The notes below the pieces were generated by a model, which saw only the letters and a program-made list of their open reading frames with translations, was not told the DNA's origin and did not search any database. From positions 1 to 44,893 of the forward strand of contig JADGEH010000032.1 in NCBI GenBank assembly GCA_016744475.1: DNA of 44,893 nt, given 5' to 3'. Both the position numbers and the translations under genes were made by a program. Shown piece after piece: positions 1 through 7,911 of this stretch; position 1 is the stretch's first letter; every line of letters starts with the position of its first letter. This DNA comes from Thiotrichales bacterium (lineage in GTDB: Bacteria > Pseudomonadota > Gammaproteobacteria > Beggiatoales > Beggiatoaceae).

Positions 1-152
1 TCCATTTACTGAAGACCGAGAAAACCTCTAAAGTAGGCATTAAAATCAAGCGTCTCAAAGCGGATTGGGATGAAAGCTACTGACTGACAGTTATTTTAGG
101 CTCAGAAAAAAGTAGGGCAATAAATGACATGAATTTTAATGCGATTGCCCTG
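1..152 (+). mobile_element. Right end of an ISAs1-like insertion sequence (remnant)
   Basis: A reading frame open at the window edge runs from base 3 to a TGA at 81-83 and reads HLLKTEKTSKVGIKIKRLKA then DWDESY. From memory this matches the C-terminal end of ISAs1-family transposases, where Y is followed by LLKVL. Past the TGA the same frame reads LTVILG, so the stop probably interrupts the original end. The segment closes at 141-152 with GCGATTGCCCTG, which resembles the terminal inverted repeat of that family. The rest of the element lies outside the window. The family assignment is from recall and is moderate. Confidence 0.5.
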
Positions 153-540
153 CGGAATCCACGATACCAAAGTCGTATAATTATCAGTCTATTTTTAAAC
201 TCGACATTCCCCCCTCCTCCTCAAAAGGTGGCTATCAAGGTTGCATTTTTGTCACTGAAACAGGCCATGATGAGTTAAATAGTGAACATTGCTTATCATG
301 GCATTGTACTGATTTTGGAGTCAGCTAAGGTGTGCATAATGCCGCCACTGAATTTTGTTTTGGCACAACATTAAAATGGCATTTTTCGCACGCGGACGAT
401 ACCTCGACACCACACATCCCTCTCCGTGTTCGCGCCGCAAAAAAATGCGGCGCAAATCCTACTGCCGTTATTCAATGACCCCCATTTCAAAGCATTTTTG
501 AGGCTTGCCGCAAAAAATCCGCCTCTGGTGCTCATCCGTA
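153..540. other. Non-coding stretch without recognised gene
   Basis: No frame here looks coding. Bases around 208-226 (CATTCCCCCCTCCTCCTC) resemble one arm of the CCCTCC palindromic elements found at 3840-4053 and 38620-38848, so this may be a fragment of one. Nothing else is recognisable. Confidence 0.4.
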
Positions 541-546
541 TATAAT
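541..546 (+). promoter_or_regulatory. Possible -10 box for the yfcE-like/murJ pair
   Basis: TATAAT lies 35 bp upstream of the ATG at 581. No convincing -35 hexamer is seen at 16-18 bp spacing, so this is a weak call. A GAGAG motif about 10 bases before the ATG can serve as ribosome binding site. Confidence 0.3.
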
Positions 547-580
547 AGACAGCTTATATTCATTTCCTGAGAGCCTTTCT

Positions 581-1093
581 ATGAAAATCTGCATTTTGTC
601 TGATAGTCACGATAATATTCCTCGCCTGTGTGCAGCGGTGGAAGCCGCTAAAGCACAGGGAGCGCAGGCGGTCTTGCATTGCGGTGATGTCGTGGCTCCC
701 AGCACGGTGAATAAACTCCAGCCTCTGGGTCTGCCTGTGCATGTGATTCATGGTAATAATTCTGGGGATTTGTACATGTTGTCGAAAATTTCCCATAAAC
801 CGAATAGCTTGATTCATTACTACGGGCAAGATGCGTCTTTTACGCTGGAGAATAAACGTATTTTCTTGGTGCATTATCCGCATTACGCTAAGGCGATGGC
901 GGTGACGGGGGATTATGATTTGGTCTGTTGCGGGCATACGCATCACACGGAATTGGTCTCGGTGGATAACATTAAAGGCGGACAGACCACGGTGTGTAAC
1001 CCCGGTACGATTGGCGGCGTGGGCGCAAATCCGACTTATGTCTTCGGTGATTTGGAGACGATGCAGTTTGAGTTTCATGAATTGGCGGCTTAA
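581..1093 (+). CDS. YfcE/MJ0936-family metallophosphoesterase
   Basis: This 170-residue single-domain calcineurin-like phosphoesterase is cytoplasmic and probably hydrolyses phosphodiesters with two metal ions. The metal-binding signatures are in order: D8-S-H10 near the N-terminus, G35-D36, GNN at 58-60 and a late CGHTHH block followed by NPGTIGG. The length equals that of the short YfcE-type family and there is no signal peptide. The ATG at 581 is preceded by GAGAG. It stops 2 bp before murJ on the same strand, so the two are probably co-transcribed. The natural substrate of this family is not settled; relatives cleave model substrates in vitro. The family is clear, the cellular role is not. 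Confidence 0.88.
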   Translation: MKICILSDSHDNIPRLCAAVEAAKAQGAQAVLHCGDVVAPSTVNKLQPLGLPVHVIHGNNSGDLYMLSKISHKPNSLIHYYGQDASFTLENKRIFLVHYPHYAKAMAVTGDYDLVCCGHTHHTELVSVDNIKGGQTTVCNPGTIGGVGANPTYVFGDLETMQFEFHELAA

Positions 1094-1095
1094 AT

Positions 1096-2628
1096 ATGCG
1101 ATCTCGTTTGCTGAAAGCTTTGGGCACGGTCAGTGGCTTGACCTTTTTATCCCGCATTTTAGGTTTTGTGCGCGATATGGTGATTGCGCATAGTTTTGGC
1201 GCAGGCACGGGGGCGGATGCGTTTTTAGTCGCTTTTAAGATTCCTAATTTTATGCGCCGCTTGTTCGCGGAAGGCGCTTTTGCGCAAGCCTTTGTGCCGG
1301 TGCTGAGTGAATATAAAACGCAACGTGAGCCGCTGGAAGTGCAGGATTTGATTAATCATGTGGCGGGCACTTTGGGGGCGGTGTTATCGATGCTCACGGT
1401 GTTGGGAATTTTAGCCGCACCGCTGTTGTTGATGTTATTTGCGCCGGGGTTTTTAGCTGATGAAGAGAAATTTGCCTTAAGCAGCGAGATGTTGCGCATC
1501 ACTTTTCCCTACATTTTCTTCATTTCTTTGACGGCGTTTGCGGGTGCCATTTTGAATGCTTACGGGCGCTTTGCGGTACCCGCTTTTACGCCTGTGTTAT
1601 TGAATATTTGTTTAATTAGCGCTGCATTGTGGTGGGCACCGCATTTTGATCAGCCTATTTTATCGCTGGCTTGGGGTGTATTGATCGCAGGTTTAGCGCA
1701 ATTTTTATTTCAACTGCCGTTTCTGGCTCGTCTTCATTTGTTGCCCCGTCCAATTTTTCGCCGCCCTCCTCATGAAGGGGTGCGACGCATTCTTAAGCTC
1801 ATGCTGCCTGCGCTGTTTGCCGTCTCCGTCACACAAATCAGTTTGCTCATTGATACTTTAATGGCTTCGTTTTTAGCCACGGGCAGCATTGCCTGGTTGT
1901 ATTACTCGGATCGCATGTTGGAGTTTCCGATTGGGGTGTTTGGCGTGGCTTTGGCGACGGTGATGCTGCCAAAGTTGTCGCGCTTGGCGGCGCAAAAAGA
2001 GCATCAAGCCTACAGCGACACTTTAAATTGGAGTTTGCGCTGGGTGTTTGTGATCGGCTTGCCCTGTACTTTGGGTTTAATGCTGCTGGCAGAGCCGATT
2101 ATGGCAACCTTATTTCAGCGCGGAGAATTTAACGCGGCGGATGTTCACATGAGCGCTCGTAGCCTGATCGCTTATAGCGTGGGCTTAATGGCTTTTGTGC
2201 TGATTAAAATTCTCGCTGCGGGTTTTTTTGCGCGACAAAACACGAAAACCCCGATGCGGATTGCGGTGGTCGCCATGTTGACCAACATCGTTTTAAATCT
2301 CGCGCTGATCATCCCTTTAGCTCACGCAGGTTTGGCCTTAGCCACGGCTTTGTCGGCGAGCTTAAATGCCAGTTTGTTGTATTTGTATTTACGCCGCGAA
2401 GCCGTTTTTGCATTGCAACCAGGTTGGGGCGTTTTTCTCGCACGTTTGGTGTTTGCAGCCCTGTTGATGAGCCTGTTGCTCAGTTGGGGTGTGCCTGTTA
2501 CAGAGTGGTGGATGAATGCCGGAGAATGGCAGCGTGCGGGGCAATTGCTGTTATGGATCAGCAGCGGCGGAGCGATGTATTTTGCGGCATTGTGGCTTGC
2601 AGGATTGCGCCCTAAAATGTTGTTTTAA
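1096..2628 (+). CDS. murJ: Lipid II flippase MurJ (MviN)
   Basis: This 510-residue polytopic membrane protein of the MATE/MOP superfamily moves lipid-linked peptidoglycan precursor across the inner membrane. The N-terminus reads SGLTFLSRILGFVRDMVIA, followed by the family's GADAFLVAFKIPNFMRRLFAEGA block rich in conserved Arg residues, then about 14 hydrophobic segments to the C-terminus. The length is normal for MurJ. The ATG at 1096 lies 2 bp after the preceding stop, so translation is probably coupled. No terminator is seen directly after it. The identification is confident. Confidence 0.97.
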   Translation: MRSRLLKALGTVSGLTFLSRILGFVRDMVIAHSFGAGTGADAFLVAFKIPNFMRRLFAEGAFAQAFVPVLSEYKTQREPLEVQDLINHVAGTLGAVLSMLTVLGILAAPLLLMLFAPGFLADEEKFALSSEMLRITFPYIFFISLTAFAGAILNAYGRFAVPAFTPVLLNICLISAALWWAPHFDQPILSLAWGVLIAGLAQFLFQLPFLARLHLLPRPIFRRPPHEGVRRILKLMLPALFAVSVTQISLLIDTLMASFLATGSIAWLYYSDRMLEFPIGVFGVALATVMLPKLSRLAAQKEHQAYSDTLNWSLRWVFVIGLPCTLGLMLLAEPIMATLFQRGEFNAADVHMSARSLIAYSVGLMAFVLIKILAAGFFARQNTKTPMRIAVVAMLTNIVLNLALIIPLAHAGLALATALSASLNASLLYLYLRREAVFALQPGWGVFLARLVFAALLMSLLLSWGVPVTEWWMNAGEWQRAGQLLLWISSGGAMYFAALWLAGLRPKMLF

Positions 2629-2985
2629 AAATATTTAACTGATTGATATTCAATGAGATTATAAACATATCCTAAGCTTTAAAGGATTTTTGTTATTTTA
2701 GCCGATAAGTTGTCAAAAAGAGCCTGAATTCATCTGGCCTGCGGATGAAGTCATGAAGAATCAAACATGAAGTATTGAAAAACATTCTGTTGCATTGTGA
2801 CATATTTGTTAAAATGCGCTGTTTTTCCACAAAAACACACTGAATGGATGTTACAGCCTATTTTAGGATTTAAAATATGCGGTAGAGGCGTTTTAGGTGC
2901 TGATCTAAAAAGATTAAAACCACATTGCCCACCTCTGTGTAACAGCCATTTTTGAAAATGGATTTTAAGTTTTTCAGGGGGATTT
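2629..2985. other. Intergenic region between murJ and the ODP-like gene
   Basis: About 357 AT-rich bases carry no plausible gene. The last 20 bases contain a strong GGGGG ribosome binding site just before the ATG at 2986. No clear promoter or terminator could be assigned. Confidence 0.5.
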
Positions 2986-3774
2986 ATGGCACTTGAACTG
3001 TATAACGATGGCGAGCACAAATGTATTGGTTTTTATGATTTAGTGTCAGGCCAAGGCGTACAAGCCAATCAGTTTCTGGTGGTCAATGGTAAGCATTCAG
3101 CCATGCTTGATCCGGGTGGTGATTTGGTCTACCGCGATTTATTTATGGAAGCCTACCGCTATTTATTTAGCAATAGCTTGGAATACGTGATTGGCTCGCA
3201 TCAAGACCCAGACATCATTTCTTCTCTCAATCAGTGGTTATTAGGTTCTGATTGCAAAGTATTAGTCCCTAAAATCTGGGAACGTTTTATTCCGCACTTT
3301 GCCCCTAAAGCGGATTTATCTGCGCGTTTAATCGGTATTCCTGATGAAGGCATGAATATCCATTTGGGCAACGTCATATTACAAGCCTTGCCCGCGCATT
3401 TCTTGCACTCAGAAGGCAATTTTAACTTTTATGATCCGGTCGCTAAGATTTTGTTTTCAGGCGATTTAGGCGCTTCTTTAGTACACGACAATCACTCTGC
3501 TCCAGTAGAAAATTTTGCCCCTCACGTCAAATACATGGAAACCTTCCACCAACGTTATATGAGCAGCAATAAAGCCTGCCGTTTTTGGGTCAATATGGTG
3601 CGCAAATTAGATTTAGAATGGATTGTGCCGCAGCATGGTCGTCCTTTCAAAGGACGCGCGGTGATTGATGAGTTTTTAGATTGGCTTGAAAATTTGCAAT
3701 GCGGCGTGGACTTGATTACACAGGATATGTATAAGCCACCTTGTGAAGATGCTTTAGAACGGATTACGCATTAA
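2986..3774 (+). CDS. ODP-type metallo-beta-lactamase-fold protein (putative di-iron oxygen sensor/reductase-like)
   Basis: This is a 262-residue cytoplasmic protein of the metallo-beta-lactamase fold, closest in pattern to the ODP group related to the di-iron domain of flavodiiron proteins. It shows H72-Q-D74-P-D76, an HxDxD arrangement in place of the usual HxHxDH. Later come a His in the AHFLHSEGN segment, an Asp in FSGDLG and a His in PQHGR, which are the expected remaining iron ligands. There is no flavodoxin or rubredoxin domain, so it lacks its own electron-transfer module. Relatives bind oxygen or act in oxygen sensing; whether this one senses or reduces is inference. A GGGGG ribosome binding site supports the start. 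It is monocistronic, and the next gene is convergent. Confidence 0.75.
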   Translation: MALELYNDGEHKCIGFYDLVSGQGVQANQFLVVNGKHSAMLDPGGDLVYRDLFMEAYRYLFSNSLEYVIGSHQDPDIISSLNQWLLGSDCKVLVPKIWERFIPHFAPKADLSARLIGIPDEGMNIHLGNVILQALPAHFLHSEGNFNFYDPVAKILFSGDLGASLVHDNHSAPVENFAPHVKYMETFHQRYMSSNKACRFWVNMVRKLDLEWIVPQHGRPFKGRAVIDEFLDWLENLQCGVDLITQDMYKPPCEDALERITH

Positions 3775-3839
3775 GTATAAGAGCCTAAAGGACACTGCCA
3801 TTCACTTAAGGAAAAAAACGTAGACTTTTAACGCACTCG

Positions 3840-4053
3840 CTTCCCCTCCTCGCAGGAGGGGATTGAGGGGTGCTGATTAAAGGCAACATTCTTTAAAAAT
3901 AAATTAAAGAAAGTTGCTTTTGTTTCCTCCTTAGCCCCGTCCTTGAAAGAGAGGAAATAAAATCAACTATAGAAAGCAGTATTCCTTACCGTGTTTTTAA
4001 GGCATATTGCTCTCGATCACCACCCCTCTATCCCCTCCTTGAAGGAGGGGAAG
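3840..4053. repeat. Palindromic element with CCCCTCC arms (family P, copy 1)
   Basis: Arms at 3840-3872 and 4021-4053 are inverted repeats of about 33 bases. Each arm is itself a hairpin, CCCCTCCT/AGGAGGGG, followed by GATTGAGGGGTG or its complement. It lies between two convergent genes (stops at 3774 and 4098). The flank ACTGCCATTCACTTAAG at 3794-3810 resembles the outer arm of the copy at 38620-38848. It could act as a bidirectional transcription barrier, but there is no U-tract typical of an intrinsic terminator. Confidence 0.7.
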
Positions 4054-4097
4054 CTTGCCGCTTAAACCCCAAGCCTGTTAGGGAATAAGGTACAACT

Positions 4098-5072
4098 CTA
4101 AGAACGTCCCGTCCCTGAAGACAATCGCGTATATTCTTCAGTTCTCGAATCTGACCAACCTAACGCCTGCTTGGCGGCTTCATTGCTGTAGACCATATCG
4201 CGGGTCGCAGCGGCGATGGGGTATTCGACATCCACCTTGCCTTTGCCCATGGCTTTTTTCAATTGGCTGGCTCCCCAGCCTGCAAAGCGTAAAAACCAAG
4301 GCGGCAAGAAAAACGGACGAATTTCTAGTCCTTTGCGCCGTCCCCACACCCGAATCCAATCCGAAAACAGTAGTTGTTGACTGGCTACGATGTTGAAGGC
4401 GGTACCATCACTGGCTTTATCCACGCCCAGCACAATGGCTTCGGCGACATCTTCGACATGCACATAAGCCATGTGGTTTTTGCCATGTCCAAAGTTCAAA
4501 CCAATACGCCAAGGGCCGAGTTTAATGAGTTTTTTCGCAGGGCCTTTTTTCTCGTCAAAAATCGGCCCAGGACGGAATAACACCAATTCCATCTCTTTGC
4601 GATCAAAGCCTTCCAGCCACTGCTCCGTGGCGATTTTTTCCGCCGGATAAACAAAACTAGCTTGTTCACCACTGGCAAAAGGGGTGGTTTCGCTGACTAA
4701 ACCCACGCCTGTGCCGCCCATGCCATACACCGCTACAGAACTTAAGAAAATGTATTTTTTCACGCCTGCTTCTACGCAAGCTTCAAATAATTGCTGAGTG
4801 CCTGTTTCGTTGACGGTGGGACGTTGTGCATCAAAGCGACTAAACGCCCAGCCGCTATGAATCACGCAATCCACGCCTTCTACCGCCGTTTTGATCACGT
4901 CAGGATCAGCAAACGAACCCCACACCACTTCAACCTCTGGCATGGTTTTGTATTCGCGGCGCGTGATGGTGTGGCGATTGAGCATGATGCGCAATTGATA
5001 ATCATTGTTGAGCAAGATTTTGGCAATATGACGGCCTAAAAAACCTGAAAATCCGACGAGTAATACTTTCAT
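4098..5072 (-). CDS. NAD-dependent epimerase/dehydratase (extended SDR)
   Basis: This 324-residue extended short-chain dehydrogenase/reductase starts with the Rossmann motif G7-F-S-G10-F-L-G13. The catalytic residues are visible as S111/S112 in IFLSSVAVYG and Y142-P-A-E-K146. The length suits sugar-nucleotide or sterol/aldehyde-type reductases of this superfamily. The substrate cannot be told from sequence. Its ATG overlaps the TGA of the upstream dehydrogenase by 4 bases (ATGA), indicating translational coupling and a shared task, probably modification of a sugar or polyol. The C-terminal tail past residue 260 includes a weakly hydrophobic stretch but no clear membrane anchor. Confidence 0.85.
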   Translation of the reverse strand: MKVLLVGFSGFLGRHIAKILLNNDYQLRIMLNRHTITRREYKTMPEVEVVWGSFADPDVIKTAVEGVDCVIHSGWAFSRFDAQRPTVNETGTQQLFEACVEAGVKKYIFLSSVAVYGMGGTGVGLVSETTPFASGEQASFVYPAEKIATEQWLEGFDRKEMELVLFRPGPIFDEKKGPAKKLIKLGPWRIGLNFGHGKNHMAYVHVEDVAEAIVLGVDKASDGTAFNIVASQQLLFSDWIRVWGRRKGLEIRPFFLPPWFLRFAGWGASQLKKAMGKGKVDVEYPIAAATRDMVYSNEAAKQALGWSDSRTEEYTRLSSGTGRS

Positions 5073-6187
5073 TCCGCAGTCTCCTTAGCCGCTATTTCAG
5101 CACTTTGACGCTTGGCGTTCACATGTTTGACATCATCCAAAGGGTGGCTGTTGACATCTTCCCAAATGTTATCGAGCATTTCGGTCATTTGACTCACGAC
5201 TTGTTCCTTGACTAGCAAGCGATCTTTGCCTTCAACCGTGTGATAAAAATTTTCCACCAGCGTAAAAATGCCGTGGGCTTTGCGCAATTTACCCGTGATG
5301 ACTTTGACGATATTGAATACTGAGCCAAACGCAATCGACCACCCGGTGCTGAGGCTGGAGCTGATTTTTTTCACCATGCCCGGCGGTCCACTGCCGCGAA
5401 TCACGCTGATGACTTGGCGCGTCATGTCGATGGTAATGGTGCCTTTTTCCAAGTAATAATTAGCCACGCGATGCCCATTGCCGTGGCCTAATGACAAGGT
5501 AAAAGAGCCGATTTGATCTTCATTTTGCATACTGATGTGGAGTAAATCCGGGCAATCGTAAGGCAAAATATTGCGCTGCCCATAGTGATATTGGTAGTTA
5601 TCCACGCGCTCCATCACATCCACCACTAAGCTGGCAGGATGATCCACCATGTTTTGTAACACGCCGCCTTTACTCGCATAAGCCCAGTGATCAGCGCGTC
5701 CATCAGGCACGCTATTGCCACCCCAAGCGCACATGAAATCACAATGCACGGCGATTAAACGCCCAAACTCACCGGAATCGATCAACGCTTTGGCCTGCAT
5801 CACCACGGGCATACCTAAGGTGCTGTAACCTGCGGCTAACACTCGGTTTTTTTCTTTGGCTAAGGCTTGCAGTTGGTTATATTCTGCGGGGCTTTCAGTC
5901 AGCGGTTTTTCTAAATACACATGGCAACCTGCTTCTAAGGCTTTTTTCGCCGCCTCAAAATGCGCCATCACCGGGGTCATGATGTGAATCGTATCGGGCT
6001 TTTCATTCTCCAGCAGGTTATCAATGCTGCTGTAAGCCCCTCCTTGCGCACCGATTTTGCCCGCAAATTGACGGGCAAAATCGAGATTCAGATCACAGAC
6101 TGAAATATGCGCATGAGGTTGAATTTTCTTTAAAATTCCCACATGAGTTTGGGCAATAATACCGCAGCCAATGAGGCCAATTTTCAT
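5069..6187 (-). CDS. Gfo/Idh/MocA-family oxidoreductase
   Basis: This 372-residue NAD(P)-dependent oxidoreductase has the nucleotide-binding motif GLIGCGIIAQTH at residues 4-15 and the family signature E93-K94-P95 in HVYLEKPLTES. The C-terminal substrate domain is about 240 residues, normal for the family. It is the first gene of a two-gene minus-strand operon and overlaps the following SDR gene by 4 bases. An AGGAAG ribosome binding site precedes the ATG. Members act on sugars, inositols, bile pigments and similar compounds; pairing with an SDR epimerase suggests sugar interconversion for a surface glycan or metabolite, which is inference. Confidence 0.87.
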   Translation of the reverse strand: MKIGLIGCGIIAQTHVGILKKIQPHAHISVCDLNLDFARQFAGKIGAQGGAYSSIDNLLENEKPDTIHIMTPVMAHFEAAKKALEAGCHVYLEKPLTESPAEYNQLQALAKEKNRVLAAGYSTLGMPVVMQAKALIDSGEFGRLIAVHCDFMCAWGGNSVPDGRADHWAYASKGGVLQNMVDHPASLVVDVMERVDNYQYHYGQRNILPYDCPDLLHISMQNEDQIGSFTLSLGHGNGHRVANYYLEKGTITIDMTRQVISVIRGSGPPGMVKKISSSLSTGWSIAFGSVFNIVKVITGKLRKAHGIFTLVENFYHTVEGKDRLLVKEQVVSQMTEMLDNIWEDVNSHPLDDVKHVNAKRQSAEIAAKETAE

Positions 6188-6294
6188 AGTTCACTTCCTA
6201 TTATTAATTTACAAAGATAAGGCAATGGTATGACGAGCCTAAAAAGAGAGAAGTCGGGGGCTGCCATACTGATGTGTTGTATTGATTATAAATG

Positions 6295-6372
6295 TCACCA
6301 CGGAGTCACAGAGAACACTCATTGAGAAAATCACTCCGTGCTCTCCGTGTGAACTCCGTGCCTCCGTGGTGA
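6295..6372. repeat. Short inverted-repeat element with CACGGAG motifs
   Basis: The ends TCACCACGGAGTCACAGAG and CTCCGTGCCTCCGTGGTGA are imperfect inverted repeats of about 19 bases, with further CTCCGTG units inside. It lies in the promoter-side region of the Gfo/Idh gene, convergent with the tlpA-like gene. Similar CACGGAG-rich repeats are scattered in many proteobacterial genomes; its function is unknown. Confidence 0.6.
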
Positions 6373-6454
6373 GAAATATCACCCAAAGAATGAGATATGA
6401 CAAAACACTAGGTTTATTATCCAGTGAGTAAAGAAGGGTTAATATTGAGGGTTT

Positions 6455-7030
6455 TTAGTCTCTCACAAGAGGGGCTTTCACGACCTTTAAGGCCTCTTGT
6501 TCATGTCCTGCATCAATGGGGCTTTTTGCAGAGTTTTTTAACGCCCGCAGCATGTTCAAAATCTCGGGTCGATCCCAACGCCGCTCTCCAATCGCACGAT
6601 AAGCGATGCGCCCTTGTGGGTCGATGACAAAAGTGGTGGGCAATCCTCGTGCAGGCCAGTGACGCATAATACTGGACTGGTCATCTAACAACATCGGAAA
6701 ACTCACCGCCATATTTTGGCTAAATTCACGCACCAACGCCTCTCGCTCTCCCACATTTACCGCCAGCATGAGCATATCTTCATCGCGCATCACTTCCCAA
6801 GCCCGCTGCATAGACGGCATTTCCGCACGACATGGTGGACACCACGTCGCCCAAAAATTGAGCACCACCACTTTACCTTGATAATTTGACAAGGTATGTG
6901 AGTGATTATCGAGATCACTTAAAGAAAAATCGGGGGCTTTAGGCATGTGCGGCAAGGGGGTCAACAAACTCCCCGCAGCCAGCACTGAAGTACTCAATAC
7001 ACTCAGGCATAGGGTCAAAATATATCTCAT
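6455..7030 (-). CDS. Periplasmic TlpA/ResA-like thioredoxin-fold protein
   Basis: This secreted thioredoxin-like protein has a Sec signal peptide in the first ~19 residues ending near SVLAAG. The redoxin domain follows, with FWATWC64-P-P-C67RAEMP, the WCPPC active site of the TlpA/ResA/DsbE group, and the cis-proline loop RGLPTTFVID. It is expected to reduce disulfides in the periplasm, for example apocytochrome c heme-binding cysteines; ccmF is in the window but 33 kb away. I place the start at the ATG at 7030, not the upstream GTG at 7039, because AAGGTG lies 6 bases before that ATG. The C-terminal ~25 residues after the fold are unusual and charged. Confidence 0.85.
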   Translation of the reverse strand: MRYILTLCLSVLSTSVLAAGSLLTPLPHMPKAPDFSLSDLDNHSHTLSNYQGKVVVLNFWATWCPPCRAEMPSMQRAWEVMRDEDMLMLAVNVGEREALVREFSQNMAVSFPMLLDDQSSIMRHWPARGLPTTFVIDPQGRIAYRAIGERRWDRPEILNMLRALKNSAKSPIDAGHEQEALKVVKAPLVRD

Positions 7031-7290
7031 ATCAGTCACCTTGAAGTCATTAAACGGAATTAAGCGGGTATGTATGGGCGACCCAAAAACGGAGATAAAT
7101 CAGTTTTTTGGTGCCTTTTCGTGAGAAGCTGTAGCAGCGTTGTCGTACACGCAGCTCGACTGAATCATAACAAGCTTAAGTTTATTCTTCAGGAAAATTG
7201 CAAACCATAAAGCGATACATTAGACTTTAAGACAGCGTTTAGTTTTTGAAAATAAGTCATTGTTTACGCAATAAGAACGAGGAAATACTG

Positions 7291-7488
7291 ATGGCAAATA
7301 TACAATTTGAAGTCCCTGACGCAATCGCTGCACGTTTGGATAAATTAGTCGCTGCCCAAGGGGGAGATTACGAAAGCGTGAATGCTTCAGACTTGAAAGG
7401 ACGCGATGCGCTATTAAGCGATTTATTAGTGTTGGGTTTAGATGAACTCAGCGCAGGGGAAGACGAATTTCCCGATGATGTTGATTAA
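7291..7488 (+). CDS. Small acidic hypothetical protein, possible ribbon-helix-helix-like
   Basis: This 65-residue protein starts at an ATG with GAGGAA about 6 bases upstream. An upstream TTG at 7246 is in frame but lacks such a site. The chain begins with a likely beta strand (NIQFEVPD), followed by two predicted helices (AIAARLDKLVAAQG and GRDALLSDLLVLGLDEL) and a strongly acidic tail ending EDEFPDDVD. That order is compatible with a ribbon-helix-helix regulator or antitoxin. No toxin partner lies beside it, and the acidic tail would be atypical for DNA binding. A strong terminator lies 180 bp downstream. I do not recognise the family. Confidence 0.6.
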   Translation: MANIQFEVPDAIAARLDKLVAAQGGDYESVNASDLKGRDALLSDLLVLGLDELSAGEDEFPDDVD

Positions 7489-7666
7489 TATCCCCTCTTA
7501 AAACCCGCTTAACATCCAAAATGATGGATATTTGTTTTATTTTGCACTTGCTAAATGATCCTCAAGCAGCCCATAATAAAATCTTATCACTCATAAGAGC
7601 TGACACCATCAGCCAAATGCAAGCCTCTCACAGCCCGCATTCCCCATCATTATCGTTTACTTTTAT

Positions 7667-7701
7667 AAAGGCATGTTTCTCGACAAACATGCCTTTTTTT
7701 T
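7667..7701 (+). terminator. Rho-independent terminator
   Basis: A 12-bp perfect stem (AAAGGCATGTTT / AAACATGCCTTT) with a 6-base loop is followed by a run of T. It would end transcription of the small gene at 7291-7488. The remaining sequence 7489-7666 shows no gene. Confidence 0.85.
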
Positions 7702-7748
7702 CTGCATGAAAATATTTTCTCAAATCCCCGCCAACACCTGTTAGCTAG

Positions 7749-7904
7749 GCTCTGTTGACATTTGGGGCTGATTGGATTTTTAGCCACATTTTTGAGCTGA
7801 CAAGACATTTTTTTCGTAGCAATGCACTCCATTGGTAGAAAAAAATAACGCCGTCAGCACGGAAAGGGGGCAAAAAGCCGCCAGCCTCCAAATGTCAACA
7901 GAGC
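7749..7904. mobile_element. 156-bp inverted-repeat element flanked by CTAG duplication (MITE-like)
   Basis: The termini GCTCTGTTGACATTTGG and the complement of CCAAATGTCAACAGAGC are perfect inverted repeats of 17 bases, extending imperfectly to about 22. Both sides are flanked by CTAG (7745-7748 and 7905-7908), which looks like a 4-bp target duplication. The inside carries no coding frame. It sits 4 bp past the end of icd, so it forms the 3' region of that transcript. Confidence 0.8.
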
Positions 7905-7911
7905 CTAGGTT

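Noticed and set aside
560..1078. 172-codon minus-strand frame opposite the phosphodiesterase gene
   Set aside because: It is a shadow of the plus-strand gene, whose metal-binding motifs are unmistakable.
7246..7290. Upstream TTG start for the small protein at 7291-7488
   Set aside because: It has no ribosome binding site, while GAGGAA sits properly before the ATG at 7291.
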